DNA of 64,000 nucleotides, taken from contig JACPOC010000041.1 of assembly GCA_016185125.1 (NCBI GenBank), positions 62,001-126,000 on the forward strand, written 5' to 3'. Under the pieces are notes generated by a model. The model ran no database searches. It saw only the letters and a program-made list of their open reading frames with translations, and was not told the DNA's origin. The stretch comes from Bacteroidota bacterium. GTDB taxonomy: Bacteria > Bacteroidota > Bacteroidia > B-17B0 > Aurantibacillaceae. Numbering within the stretch: the stretch's first letter is position 1; every line of letters starts with the position of its first letter. Position numbers and translations under genes: made by a program. Below, piece by piece: positions 8,268-17,148 of the stretch.

Positions 8268-9280
8268 TAAATCGTCGTGTGTTTGCTAACAAGAGGTTCA
8301 ACTTCTTTAATCAGCTGATAAATGATCAAAGGAATTAAAATGTAAAAATACCTTCCGGTATTATTACCAAAAACAGCAGCAAAACTAATTACATTAATCT
8401 GTACAAATAATAATAGAAGTTTAACTAATTCAAAATTATCAGCCTTCATCTTAATCATCTTTTTGTAAAATACAATAAAAAGATAAAGGATAAATATATT
8501 TAAGGTCATTACCGTTTGTTTTATATAAGAGCCTAATGGAAATTTTAAATGAACAAGGGAGTTAAGAAAATAGCCCGGTGATGCCTGGTGATCGTATGTT
8601 GGAGTGTAAAACAAGGTTTTTCTTAAAAGATAATAAATACCAAAGCATCCGATTGCAGCCAGAAGTATATGTAAAAAGTATTTTCTACGGTATTTCCAAT
8701 AATCAAGTAAACAAATTAAGCCAAGAGCCAGAAACACATATTCGCGCTGAAATATTAATAATACAAGATAAAAAATAATGGTATATTTTTCCGCTAAATA
8801 ACTATTAAGTACTAAGGCAAACAATAAAATAGATAAGGCATCGGTTATTGGCATGTATTCAAAAAAAATAGTGCCAAAGCCTAGTAAGTATAGAAGCCCT
8901 CCAATAAAAGATAGAAGCACATTGCCGAATTGCTTATAGCAGGTGTGAAAAATTACTACACAGGTGGCAATGATGCACAGGAAGTTGAACAGGATAGCAT
9001 TAAAAAATACCTGCTGATCATATCCGGCTTTAATAAAAGAAATATGGGTATGATAATTAAAGCCTAGTTTATTAAAAAGAAAAACAAAAAAAGAACTCAA
9101 TAAGCGCATGTTGAATGGAGCGTCAACATTGGCAATATCCCAATTGCTGTAAAGTTTGTAATAATCGTAAAAATCTTTTAACCCAAGATCGGGTGTGCCA
9201 TATTTATAAACAAAATAAAACATGGGAAAAGCCAAAAGGGCATAGGCAACCCAAGCTTTAAAAAATGATTTAAATGCCAT
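8267..9280 (-). CDS. polytopic membrane protein of unknown function
   Basis: This 337-residue protein has about nine membrane segments and no motif I can assign. A short aromatic region near the N-terminus (DFYDYYKLYSNWDIANVDAP) probably lies outside the membrane, followed by FNMRLLSSFFVFLFNKLG. That layout is common among proteins processing lipid-linked sugars or acting as glycan polymerases, but no catalytic residue can be named. It is packed between the ligase/polymerase-like gene and a polyprenyl-phosphate-glycosyltransferase-like gene with one-base overlaps. A role in lipid-linked sugar transfer is likely from context only. Confidence 0.7.
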   Translation of the reverse strand: MAFKSFFKAWVAYALLAFPMFYFVYKYGTPDLGLKDFYDYYKLYSNWDIANVDAPFNMRLLSSFFVFLFNKLGFNYHTHISFIKAGYDQQVFFNAILFNFLCIIATCVVIFHTCYKQFGNVLLSFIGGLLYLLGFGTIFFEYMPITDALSILLFALVLNSYLAEKYTIIFYLVLLIFQREYVFLALGLICLLDYWKYRRKYFLHILLAAIGCFGIYYLLRKTLFYTPTYDHQASPGYFLNSLVHLKFPLGSYIKQTVMTLNIFILYLFIVFYKKMIKMKADNFELVKLLLLFVQINVISFAAVFGNNTGRYFYILIPLIIYQLIKEVEPLVSKHTTI

Positions 9281-10008
9281 TAATTATATTTTTTTCGTAT
9301 AGACCAAAGTTCAAGTGGAACTTTTATCATGTCTTTTAACTTTAATTTACTCCCGCCTTTTTCAATCCACGCATTTACGGGAACTTCTACAATATCGTTG
9401 AGTGCGCCCTGAATTCCAAATTTATTCCGGTACCTTGCTATTAATTCTACATCAAATAGCCAACTGGTAATAAATTTTTCTTCAAATAAGAACACTAGAT
9501 CCGCCCTGAATAATTTTGCGCCACATTGTGTATCATACACCGGTAATTTTAAAATTATACTTGAAAAGGTAGAAAAGATCCTCCCCAATAAATGCCTTGA
9601 TGTTTTTCTTTCCACCACAGCACCCAACCGTTTCATACGGCTTCCAATGGCTATTTTTTTTGAATGATCTTTTATTTGATTTAAAAATATTGGTATTTCA
9701 TTTAAAGGTGTTGCTAAATCGGCATCCCAAAATCCAATAAATTGATAACTCTTATTTTTGCAGGCTTCTAATACGGCGCACCTAACTGCTTCCGCTTTGC
9801 CGCCATTAACAGGCATGTTATATAATTGCACGCGGCTGCCGTGTTTTGTTTGAAAATTTTCAATTAATTTGGCTGTATTATCAGTACTTCCGTCGTTTGA
9901 AAACAAAAGGTCAATAGTGCTTTCTGATTTTAAAAAAACATCAAAAGCATTAAAATCCAAACGTTTAGATTCGTTAAAGCATGGAATTACAATGCACGCT
10001 TTTTGCAT
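9280..10008 (-). CDS. family 2 glycosyltransferase, dolichyl-phosphate beta-glucosyltransferase-like
   Basis: This protein (242 residues) has a GT-A fold. The N-terminal strand is ACIVIPCFNES, the nucleotide site FSNDGSTDNT lies near 37-46, and the DxD metal site is in FWDADLATP near 94-102. TQCGAKLF and WLFDVELIARY follow, a set typical of enzymes loading a sugar onto dolichyl or undecaprenyl phosphate. No membrane segment is evident, so it would act at the cytoplasmic face. It overlaps the upstream methyltransferase gene by 22 bases. The downstream polytopic protein could be the partner that uses the lipid-phosphate sugar. Confidence 0.88.
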   Translation of the reverse strand: MQKACIVIPCFNESKRLDFNAFDVFLKSESTIDLLFSNDGSTDNTAKLIENFQTKHGSRVQLYNMPVNGGKAEAVRCAVLEACKNKSYQFIGFWDADLATPLNEIPIFLNQIKDHSKKIAIGSRMKRLGAVVERKTSRHLLGRIFSTFSSIILKLPVYDTQCGAKLFRADLVFLFEEKFITSWLFDVELIARYRNKFGIQGALNDIVEVPVNAWIEKGGSKLKLKDMIKVPLELWSIRKKYN

Positions 10009-10784
10009 AAAATATAATTAGAAAGACCGGGCAATTTTAAACCGGTAATCGAGTTAATAAATTTATATATTTTATAATCAAACAGTAAAACACCTTTTAC
10101 AAAATTTGTAATTCCTGCTCCTTTGTTCCATTCTACCAGGCCGGTGGTTTGCTTGTGTAGGTCAGGTTTTATTAATTTTTCTTTTAGTACCTGAATGATC
10201 CTTGGGCCAATGAGCGAAGAGAAAAAGTAGCCTAATTTTACTTTTTCAAAACCACTGTCGTTAATTGTATTTAGTAAGGAAACATTGGTGTAACGACGGT
10301 AATGGCCTAAAAAATGATCATGCGAGCAAAAAAGGCCTTGATAGGCAGGTACAGTAATCATTATTCGTGTAACATCAGTTATGGCTTTGTTATCGTAAAG
10401 AGATTTCAAAAAAAGTTTATCATGCTCAATATGCTCCACAACATCCAGTAACAAAACAAGGTCTGCCGGTTTGGTCAGGTGAAAGTTTGCTTCGTCTAAA
10501 GTTTTATATAAAAAAATATTTTTTCCTTTGGCTTGTTCTTTCAATTTTAAGATAATCTCATCGGTAAAGGCAATGTCAATAGCGTAAAAATTTGCTTTTG
10601 GATAAAGGTCGCATAGCTTTGAGATAAAAAAAATATCACCACAGCCAATATCAAGAATATTGTATCCCGGTTCATTCTTAATTATATCCTTTAGTAAAGA
10701 ATTAACTATTTCAAATCGGGCAAGTTCCCATGGATGCCTGGCAATATTATTGTCTTTTCTTTTGGATACTTCTAATAGGTCCAT
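9987..10784 (-). CDS. SAM-dependent class I methyltransferase
   Basis: This 265-residue protein has motif I at about 46-52 (ILDIGCGD), an acidic residue after ANFYAIDIAF that would bind the SAM ribose, and LVLLLDVVEHIEHDKLFLKS as motif IV. Its C-terminal half is basic and aromatic. Such enzymes methylate sugars or lipid-linked intermediates in surface-glycan loci. It overlaps the next gene by 22 bases and is separated from the enoyl-CoA hydratase gene by 76 bases, one of the larger gaps in the locus. The substrate is unknown. Confidence 0.82.
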   Translation of the reverse strand: MDLLEVSKRKDNNIARHPWELARFEIVNSLLKDIIKNEPGYNILDIGCGDIFFISKLCDLYPKANFYAIDIAFTDEIILKLKEQAKGKNIFLYKTLDEANFHLTKPADLVLLLDVVEHIEHDKLFLKSLYDNKAITDVTRIMITVPAYQGLFCSHDHFLGHYRRYTNVSLLNTINDSGFEKVKLGYFFSSLIGPRIIQVLKEKLIKPDLHKQTTGLVEWNKGAGITNFVKGVLLFDYKIYKFINSITGLKLPGLSNYILCKKRAL

Positions 10785-10860
10785 TTAATTGTTTTAAATT
10801 ATTTAATTGAAACGTAGGCTTATATCTTAAAAGTTGTTTTTATTTTTTTCTCGAAATTAT

Positions 10861-11637
10861 TTATTCACCTTTAAAATCAGGTTTTCGTTTATCTAAAAAG
10901 GCCTGTATACCTTCTACTGAATCTTTGGTTAAAAAACATTTTCCAAATTCATTTATTTCGTTCTCAAAGCCTGATTCGTTTGCATCATAAAAGGAATTTA
11001 CGCTTTTTATAATACCTTCAATGGACTTTGATGAATTTATAATAATTTCTTTTAAAAGACTTTTACTTTCATTCATTAATTGGTCGTGTGGCACCACATA
11101 ATTTACCAATCCCAGATTTAAAGCGGTCTGTGCATCAATACTTTTACCGGATAGATGTAATTCCATCGCCTTTGTTTTGCCTATATATTGAATTAGTCTT
11201 TGAGTTCCCCCGTATCCGGCTATAATGCCAAGTTTAACTTCGGGCTGTCCGAAAACAGCTTTTTCACTTGCTATTCGTAAGTGGCAAGCCATTGCTAATT
11301 CACAGCCTCCGCCCAATGCATAGCCATTAATAGCGGCTAATACCGGTTTTTTAGAGTTTTCTATGGATTTAAAAGCGGCCTGCCCAAATAAGGCCAATGC
11401 TTTCCCTTCTTCTAAAGTTAAGCCAACAAATTCTTTAATATCTGCTCCGGAAGCAAAAGACTTTCCAATTCCGGTTATTAAAATGGCCTTAATCTGATTA
11501 TTTACCTGTGCCTCTGCAATTGCGGTGGTTATTTCACTTACACTTTCTTTATTTAAAGCATTAAAGCAATATTCTCTAGTAATAGTAATTTCCAGAATAT
11601 TATTTTCTACTGTTAGTTTAAGATTCTTTTGTGACAT
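10861..11637 (-). CDS. enoyl-CoA hydratase/isomerase (crotonase) family enzyme
   Basis: This protein (258 residues) has the crotonase fold with the oxyanion-hole segment FASGADIKEF at 61-70 and the second segment INGYALGGGCELA. Both hydratase glutamates are present, Glu113 in GCELAMA and Glu133 in GQPEVKLG, with the 20-residue spacing of classical enoyl-CoA hydratases. It should therefore be a true hydratase making 3-hydroxyacyl-CoA. It is unusual in a polysaccharide locus, but it is co-directional and seven bases from the acyltransferase gene. A role in supplying 3-hydroxyacyl groups for sugar acylation is an inference. Confidence 0.9.
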   Translation of the reverse strand: MSQKNLKLTVENNILEITITREYCFNALNKESVSEITTAIAEAQVNNQIKAILITGIGKSFASGADIKEFVGLTLEEGKALALFGQAAFKSIENSKKPVLAAINGYALGGGCELAMACHLRIASEKAVFGQPEVKLGIIAGYGGTQRLIQYIGKTKAMELHLSGKSIDAQTALNLGLVNYVVPHDQLMNESKSLLKEIIINSSKSIEGIIKSVNSFYDANESGFENEINEFGKCFLTKDSVEGIQAFLDKRKPDFKGE

Positions 11638-11643
11638 ATTTTT

Positions 11644-12711
11644 TTATGCAATTTTATCAGGATAATATTTATCACGTAATATCAGAAATTTTTTCTCTAC
11701 TAACTGATACAATAGATAACTTGAAATTATCGAAATTATAAATCCACCTATACCTATTAAAACATAATTGTGAGTTATACGCGATAGTAAAAATGCTACC
11801 AACATTAATGATAAACCATGAAAAAGGTATAAGGCATAGGAGAGTTTGCTTCCTAAAATAATTATTTTGTTTAAAGGTTTTAATATTAATGATTTAAAAG
11901 GCATTACTGAATTTTCTAAGTACGGTAATGTACTTGCTATTAATATGGCGAAAAGACTAAATTCTACAATTTTTAATATATGATAGCTATCCATTCTGTC
12001 TATTGGGTAGCGAATCTCCTTTAGTATAAATGTATGAATAATTATAAGAAAACACGCTGAAAAGAAAACAGTTTTGTTATTTAAAAAATTGAATGTTTTT
12101 GGAAGTTGAATTTTTATAAACGCAAGTATAACGCCAATTAATAAGGTGTCTTGATGCAAAACAATATTTCCACCTAAACCGGCGAAAGGAATATTTGTTT
12201 TGTAAATCCAAAAAGCTCTTAATAAATTGATTACAATAATAATTACTGAAAGATAAATTAAAATATATATTTTTTTATTGCTGATAAAGCGCATAAAAAC
12301 ATACAAAATAATAGGTGTGCCTAAGTAAAACCATTCATCTATTACCAGTGACCAGGTTTCAGGAAAAAAATCAATTCCATAAAAATGATTTTGCAAAAAA
12401 AAGATATAATATAAAAGATTCCAGCCAATTTGGGGATGAACCATAAATTTAATGAATATAGCAACATAATATAATGGCAGAATTCTGAACCATCGCCTAA
12501 GCATAAATCGTTTTACAGAAGATATTTCAACAGTTTCTGTAGAGTAAAAATTTGTAAGTAAAATTTGTCCTATCAAATAGCCACTTATTACAAATAAAAA
12601 TTCAATGGCATAAACTCCGTAGTTAAACCCGGGTAAAAATTGATAATGTCGGAGCATTACTATAAGTATTCCCAACGCTCTCGCAAGATCTATTCCAAAA
12701 CTTCTATTCAA
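11644..12711 (-). CDS. acyltransferase family 3 (OafA-like) membrane protein
   Basis: This 355-residue protein has about ten membrane segments. It starts FGIDLARALGILIVMLRHYQ, which contains the catalytic Arg and His of the family, followed by IEFLFVISGYLIGQ and later ETWSLVIDEWFYL. Such enzymes O-acylate (commonly acetylate) exported or lipid-linked glycans. It is clearly paralogous to the acyltransferase at 20393-21475, with similar N-terminal 50 residues. The active site lies at the N-terminus, and no extra C-terminal SGNH domain is attached. Confidence 0.9.
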   Translation of the reverse strand: MNRSFGIDLARALGILIVMLRHYQFLPGFNYGVYAIEFLFVISGYLIGQILLTNFYSTETVEISSVKRFMLRRWFRILPLYYVAIFIKFMVHPQIGWNLLYYIFFLQNHFYGIDFFPETWSLVIDEWFYLGTPIILYVFMRFISNKKIYILIYLSVIIIVINLLRAFWIYKTNIPFAGLGGNIVLHQDTLLIGVILAFIKIQLPKTFNFLNNKTVFFSACFLIIIHTFILKEIRYPIDRMDSYHILKIVEFSLFAILIASTLPYLENSVMPFKSLILKPLNKIIILGSKLSYALYLFHGLSLMLVAFLLSRITHNYVLIGIGGFIISIISSYLLYQLVEKKFLILRDKYYPDKIA

Positions 12712-12742
12712 TTAGGTAAATTGTTTTGCTAAAATAAATTTA

Positions 12743-13381
12743 TTATTTTTCACAGTGTAAAGCTACTGCATCATTAAACCTCTCATAATCTTCCACCATT
12801 TTAAACTCTTCTATTACGCTATCATTAAATGCTGCGCGTCGAATATTTTTAAAGCCCGCTTTTTTTAACTCCGCACTCAGCGAATAATGATCCCACATCC
12901 ATAAATGATGGGCATTGCCTAAGTAAGAGGTCATCAAGCCCTTTAATCCTTTTTTTCTGTCAACAACCCCCATCAGCGAACCATTTCCGCAAAAATTAAT
13001 ACTGGCCATCTCACTCTTTTCAGAGACAGCGTTTACATAACGCTTGGCAATAATTTCCAGATCAGGAACTACACATCTAAAACTTCCGCCGGGTTTTAAT
13101 ATTTTGTAAGTATTAGCAAGCGCTGTTCTAAAATCATTAAGTGCCAAGTGTTCTAACACATGCGAGCAGTATACCGCATCGCATGAATTATTTTTAACCG
13201 GCAATCCTTTTACTATATCGCCATAACGCACCCGATCCGGAAAAACAGCATTCAATTTACTTTTAAGTAGGCTGCCAATTACAGGCGTTTTCTGTATTCT
13301 TAGGGTTGGCGAAGTATCAAAGTTCTCCCATTGTTCAGGAGCAGATAAACCGCAGCCATATTGCACGCAAAGTTTTGACAT
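12743..13381 (-). CDS. SAM-dependent methyltransferase (Methyltransf_11 type)
   Basis: This protein (212 residues) carries the C-terminal half of the class I methyltransferase signature very clearly, with VKNNSCDAVYCSHVLEHL followed by LKPGGSFRCVVPDLE. The N-terminal part (VQYGCGLSAPEQWENFDTSP) has a divergent glycine motif and is typical of a subfamily found among glycosyltransferases. It probably methylates or otherwise modifies the polysaccharide. It lies six bases from the glycosyltransferase gene at 13388, so the two may be co-translated. Confidence 0.82.
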   Translation of the reverse strand: MSKLCVQYGCGLSAPEQWENFDTSPTLRIQKTPVIGSLLKSKLNAVFPDRVRYGDIVKGLPVKNNSCDAVYCSHVLEHLALNDFRTALANTYKILKPGGSFRCVVPDLEIIAKRYVNAVSEKSEMASINFCGNGSLMGVVDRKKGLKGLMTSYLGNAHHLWMWDHYSLSAELKKAGFKNIRRAAFNDSVIEEFKMVEDYERFNDAVALHCEK

Positions 13382-13387
13382 TAATTA

Positions 13388-14509
13388 TTAATTAAAATGG
13401 TTTAGTAATTGTTTATAAGAAGCCTCATGGGCCTTTTTTGTAAAATTAAGTAAGGCAAGTGTACGAATGGTTAGTTTTTGCGTCAACGTTGGTTTTTCAG
13501 TTGGCTTATAGTTGGTATAAATGTAACCACAGTTATGTTGAAGTACAAATTCAGTATAATCGCCTAAGTTTTGTGAGATGATCACCTTTAAACCACACGC
13601 CAGGTATTCGGCAAATTTTACGGGAGATGCTACTTTATTGGTAACGCTTTCTTCTCTTATCAATAATCCATAGTCGGATGCGGCCAGATAAAAAGGAACC
13701 TCCGCCGGATTAAGTTTTTTGCAAATCACTTGTCCCGGAAAATCTTTTTCTAATTTTAAAATGTTTTCATCTTTATCGCATAAAAATAAAATTTTATTCT
13801 GTTTGGAGGAAATCAATACAGGTTTTATAAAATCATGTAAAAGGTTAAACGATTGCCATCCCGCGAGTGAACCTGAGTAAACATAAATAACTGCTGTATT
13901 ATTAACTCCTATTTTTTCGCGTGTAATATTTATAGTCCCTTGAGTTAAATGAAGGCTTTCAAAAACTTTATTGAGCGTGCAGGGAATAATTACATGACTG
14001 TTTAATTGATACCCGAATTGTTCTTTCCAATGTTGAATAAGCTGATGTGAAACCCCAATTCGATAACTGGATGTGTTTACAGCCTCGTTTTCCAGAGCTG
14101 CAATTTCGCTGAGTAATTGCACATTATTTACCACTTTATATTCATTCCACTCTGCGGTAATGGCGCCGCGCCCATCGTAAACAATTTTTTTAACCGAGGT
14201 TTGAAGTGCTAAGGAAGTTGCAATAACGCTTCTGCCAATTATCATGGAAGGATGTTTTAGCTTGCAGAGAAGCTTCAAGGTAAAAAGATTATATCTCCAG
14301 CGATGTACTCCCGGGAACATAGGAATAACAATTGATCCAGGCAATTCACTTAAAATTTTTTGTTTGTTGCTTTTAAAATTTCTAAAGGAAATAAACGCAA
14401 CGAGTTTAACGGATTGCCTTAATTCAGTAGAAATATATTTCACAACGTGCAACACCTGGCTGGAGTATATACCTGATGGCAAATCGTTATACGTTAGATA
14501 AAAAATCAC
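13388..14509 (-). CDS. GT-B glycosyltransferase
   Basis: This 373-residue protein ends with a GT4-like C-terminal domain: AVIYVYSGSLAGWQSFNLLH, then NPAEVPFYLAASDYGLLIRE, then SPVKFAEYLACGLKVIIS, which is the nucleotide-sugar phosphate-binding region. The N-terminal acceptor domain is divergent, with DYGRG replaced by KKIVYDGRGAITAEWNEY. The donor and acceptor cannot be predicted. Its start overlaps the stop of the WecB gene by four bases, suggesting coupling. Confidence 0.84.
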   Translation of the reverse strand: MIFYLTYNDLPSGIYSSQVLHVVKYISTELRQSVKLVAFISFRNFKSNKQKILSELPGSIVIPMFPGVHRWRYNLFTLKLLCKLKHPSMIIGRSVIATSLALQTSVKKIVYDGRGAITAEWNEYKVVNNVQLLSEIAALENEAVNTSSYRIGVSHQLIQHWKEQFGYQLNSHVIIPCTLNKVFESLHLTQGTINITREKIGVNNTAVIYVYSGSLAGWQSFNLLHDFIKPVLISSKQNKILFLCDKDENILKLEKDFPGQVICKKLNPAEVPFYLAASDYGLLIREESVTNKVASPVKFAEYLACGLKVIISQNLGDYTEFVLQHNCGYIYTNYKPTEKPTLTQKLTIRTLALLNFTKKAHEASYKQLLNHFN

Positions 14510-15594
14510 CTTCTATTTAAAATTTCAAGAATTCTTTCAGTGGCTTTACCATCCCATTTTTCAGGAATGCTTCCTTTTTTATAATCGCCGTTCTCAATCA
14601 TTTGAATATGAGCTTTTACTTCAGCCAAATCAAAAGTTAAAAGTGTATTGGTTCCTTCATCCACGGTAATGGGACGTTCGGTATTGGGTCTTAATGTTAA
14701 ACAAGGCTTTTGCCTGAAAGTGGATTCCTCCTGTATGCCACCGCTATCAGTTAAGATAAATGCACACTCTTTAATTAATTTCTGAAAGGCAAAGTAATCC
14801 AATGGTTCGGTGCAAATAAGATTTTTATTATTACTAATTTGATCATACAATCCAAATTCTTTTGCATTTTTTATAGTTCTTGGATGTATAGGAAAAATTA
14901 CTTTATATTTTTTAGTAACATAGTTTATTAAATCAATTAATTTTCCTAATTCTTTTTGGTTGTCTACTGTAGCAGGCCGGTGCATTGTCATTAACACAAA
15001 TTTTCCTGATTCTATTTGTAGATTTTTAAGAACAAGTGATTCATCTATTTCTGTATTATAAGCTACCATTGTATCTATCATGGTGTTGCCTACAAAATGT
15101 ACAGCCTGCTCGCTGCGTTTTTCATCTTTTAAATGTTTAGCTCCGCTGCTTTCGGTTACAAAAAAAAGATCGCTTAATTCATCTGTTATAATTCTGTTAA
15201 GCTCTTCAGGCATAGTCCGGTCAAAGCTTCTTAACCCTGCTTCAATATGACCGAGTTTAATGCCTGCTTTGTTAGCAAACAGTGCGCCCGCCAATGATGA
15301 ATTAACGTCACCCGGAACTAGCAGAATATCCGGCTTTCCTATTTCGACAATAAGATCCTCCAACTTCATCATTATTTCTGCAATTTGTTTGTTGGGTGAT
15401 GCAGGAGAAATATTAAGGTAATAATCGGGTGTTAACTTAAACTGACGAAAAAAAACATCGGCCATTTTTTCATCGTAGTGTTGGCCGGTATGAACTATTG
15501 AAATAATCATATCCGGAAATTTTTCTGCACATTTTTTAAATTGCGTTACCTTAATAAAATTTGGACGTGTGCCTATTAGAATGAGGATTTTCAT
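14506..15594 (-). CDS. wecB: UDP-N-acetylglucosamine 2-epimerase (non-hydrolysing)
   Basis: This protein (362 residues) begins KILILIGTRPNFIKVTQF and contains HTGQHYDEKMADVFF, PDILLVPGDVNSSLAGALFA, GHIEAGLRSFDRTMPEE, and near the end ILTDSGGIQEESTFRQKPCL. These are the family blocks for interconverting UDP-GlcNAc and UDP-ManNAc in the cytoplasm. The length is normal. It sits one base after an LpxD-like acyltransferase gene and four bases into a glycosyltransferase gene, so a ManNAc-type or related 2-epimer is probably one building block of the polymer. A related activity on a modified UDP-sugar cannot be excluded. Confidence 0.93.
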   Translation of the reverse strand: MKILILIGTRPNFIKVTQFKKCAEKFPDMIISIVHTGQHYDEKMADVFFRQFKLTPDYYLNISPASPNKQIAEIMMKLEDLIVEIGKPDILLVPGDVNSSLAGALFANKAGIKLGHIEAGLRSFDRTMPEELNRIITDELSDLFFVTESSGAKHLKDEKRSEQAVHFVGNTMIDTMVAYNTEIDESLVLKNLQIESGKFVLMTMHRPATVDNQKELGKLIDLINYVTKKYKVIFPIHPRTIKNAKEFGLYDQISNNKNLICTEPLDYFAFQKLIKECAFILTDSGGIQEESTFRQKPCLTLRPNTERPITVDEGTNTLLTFDLAEVKAHIQMIENGDYKKGSIPEKWDGKATERILEILNRR

Positions 15595-15595
15595 T

Positions 15596-16492
15596 TTATT
15601 TTTTAGGTAATGGCTTTGCAGGATTTCCTACAACTATTTCATTCTCATTAACATTCTTAACTACTACAGCTCCCAACCCAATTGTTGCATTATCAGAAAT
15701 ATGAATTGCGTTTATTATTGATGAGTTAGGAGCCACCCAAACATTTTTTCCAATCACGGTACTGCCTCCTATCATAGCGTGTGCAATTATTAGGGAGTTC
15801 TCCCCAATTACCACTCCGTGGGCGATGTGAACCAGGTTGTCTACTTTACAATTTTTTTTGAGTATTGTACTTCCTAAAACAGCACGGTCTATACAAGTAT
15901 TATTTCCTATTTCACAATTTTCTTCAATAATTACATTTCCAATATGTGGTATCATTTTGTATGTTCCATCTTCATCTTTTTCATACCCAAAGCCAATACC
16001 GCCAATGGTGTTATTAGAACCGATTTGAACATTTTCTTTTATGATTGTGTTTGAGAGAATAGTATTGTTGTGATATATTATTGTAGCATCTCCTATTTGA
16101 ACGTTATCCTCAATAATTGTATTATGTCCAATGTAAACATTCATGCCGATTGTTACGTTATTGCCAATATTAGCCGAGGGAGAAATAAAAGCATCCGGTT
16201 TTTTTTGTACAAAAAAGTGTTCTAATAACTCTCTGAATGCTTTGCGCGGATTTTGAAAAAAAAGATAAGTGCAATTGGGTGAAAGCTTTTGTTCCTCTAT
16301 TGTGGAAGGGCAAATGAAAATGCCTGCTTTTACTTTATATAGTTTTTCTTTATTTTTTTCGTTGATCCATGCGATGTTATCATTGCTTGTGTTTAATTCA
16401 TCAAAACGTATTACCTTATTAACAGTAGTATTGGTATCACCTATTATTTTTACAGGTTTTAATTTATTAATAATATCTGCGAGTTTAATCAT
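15596..16492 (-). CDS. LpxD-like hexapeptide N-acyltransferase for a nucleotide sugar
   Basis: This 298-residue protein starts with a region like the uridine-binding domain of LpxD (about 1-95, with IAWINEKNKEKLYKVKAGIF). A long left-handed beta-helix of hexapeptide repeats follows (IGNNVTIGMNVYIGHNTIIE onward), with NLVHIAHGVVIG holding the likely catalytic His. It is shorter than standard LpxD and lies among polysaccharide genes rather than lipid A genes. A specialised N-acyltransferase of an amino sugar is therefore more likely than lipid A synthesis. The adjacent PIG-L deacetylase could expose the amine that it acylates. Confidence 0.82.
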   Translation of the reverse strand: MIKLADIINKLKPVKIIGDTNTTVNKVIRFDELNTSNDNIAWINEKNKEKLYKVKAGIFICPSTIEEQKLSPNCTYLFFQNPRKAFRELLEHFFVQKKPDAFISPSANIGNNVTIGMNVYIGHNTIIEDNVQIGDATIIYHNNTILSNTIIKENVQIGSNNTIGGIGFGYEKDEDGTYKMIPHIGNVIIEENCEIGNNTCIDRAVLGSTILKKNCKVDNLVHIAHGVVIGENSLIIAHAMIGGSTVIGKNVWVAPNSSIINAIHISDNATIGLGAVVVKNVNENEIVVGNPAKPLPKK

Positions 16493-16495
16493 TTT

Positions 16496-17134
16496 TTAAA
16501 ATTTAAGTCGTATTAGTTCAAAACATTCGGCATAGCTTTCATTTATTTGGGTACCTCTTACTCGGGCAAGTGACCGTATAAATTCTTCATTAGCATAATT
16601 GCGATGCGCCTGCGATTTGTATTTGGTTATGGCATTTATTTTTTTCTTTAAATGTGTTTCAGTAACAACACTAAATGAAGAAGATGCGAATTGAAGATTA
16701 TTCCAGGGAAGTTCATAGCTGAATATTGTACAGAACTTAAATGCCCGCAACCCTTCTTGCGCTATTGTTAAATGATCCTGATGCAGGTCGTGCATAGTTG
16801 GCATAAAAATAACAGAAGGCTCAATGTCCGACCTTAATTTTAAAAGGTCTTCCAGAATTTCCTGACGTTTGTAGTTAAATGTTCTTACAGCATAATCAAG
16901 CAGAATTAGGTTTTCTTTTTTAATTCCAAGTTCAACAGATGCTTCTTTCACTTCCGTTATCAAAATATCGGATGGAAATTGTTTTAATACTGATTGCTGA
17001 CAAGCTGAGAAAGCTACACTATAGACTTCACTACCTTGTTCAATTAATTTTGAAATTGTAGCCCCACATCCAAATTCGGCATCATCTGTGTGTGGCGCCA
17101 ATATTAACACGCGCTTATCTTTTAAGTTTAACAT
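16496..17134 (-). CDS. PIG-L family N-deacetylase
   Basis: This protein (212 residues) has the zinc-binding motif LAPHTDDAEFGCG with His15, Asp17 and Asp18, and the second motif HDLHQDH at about 115-121. PIG-L/LmbE proteins remove acetyl from N-acetylated sugars. It lies three bases from the LpxD-like gene, making a deacetylate-then-reacylate pair a reasonable inference. No signal peptide is visible, so it should act on a cytoplasmic nucleotide sugar or a lipid-linked precursor at the inner face. Confidence 0.9.
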   Translation of the reverse strand: MLNLKDKRVLILAPHTDDAEFGCGATISKLIEQGSEVYSVAFSACQQSVLKQFPSDILITEVKEASVELGIKKENLILLDYAVRTFNYKRQEILEDLLKLRSDIEPSVIFMPTMHDLHQDHLTIAQEGLRAFKFCTIFSYELPWNNLQFASSSFSVVTETHLKKKINAITKYKSQAHRNYANEEFIRSLARVRGTQINESYAECFELIRLKF

Positions 17135-17148
17135 ATAAAGTATATTTA

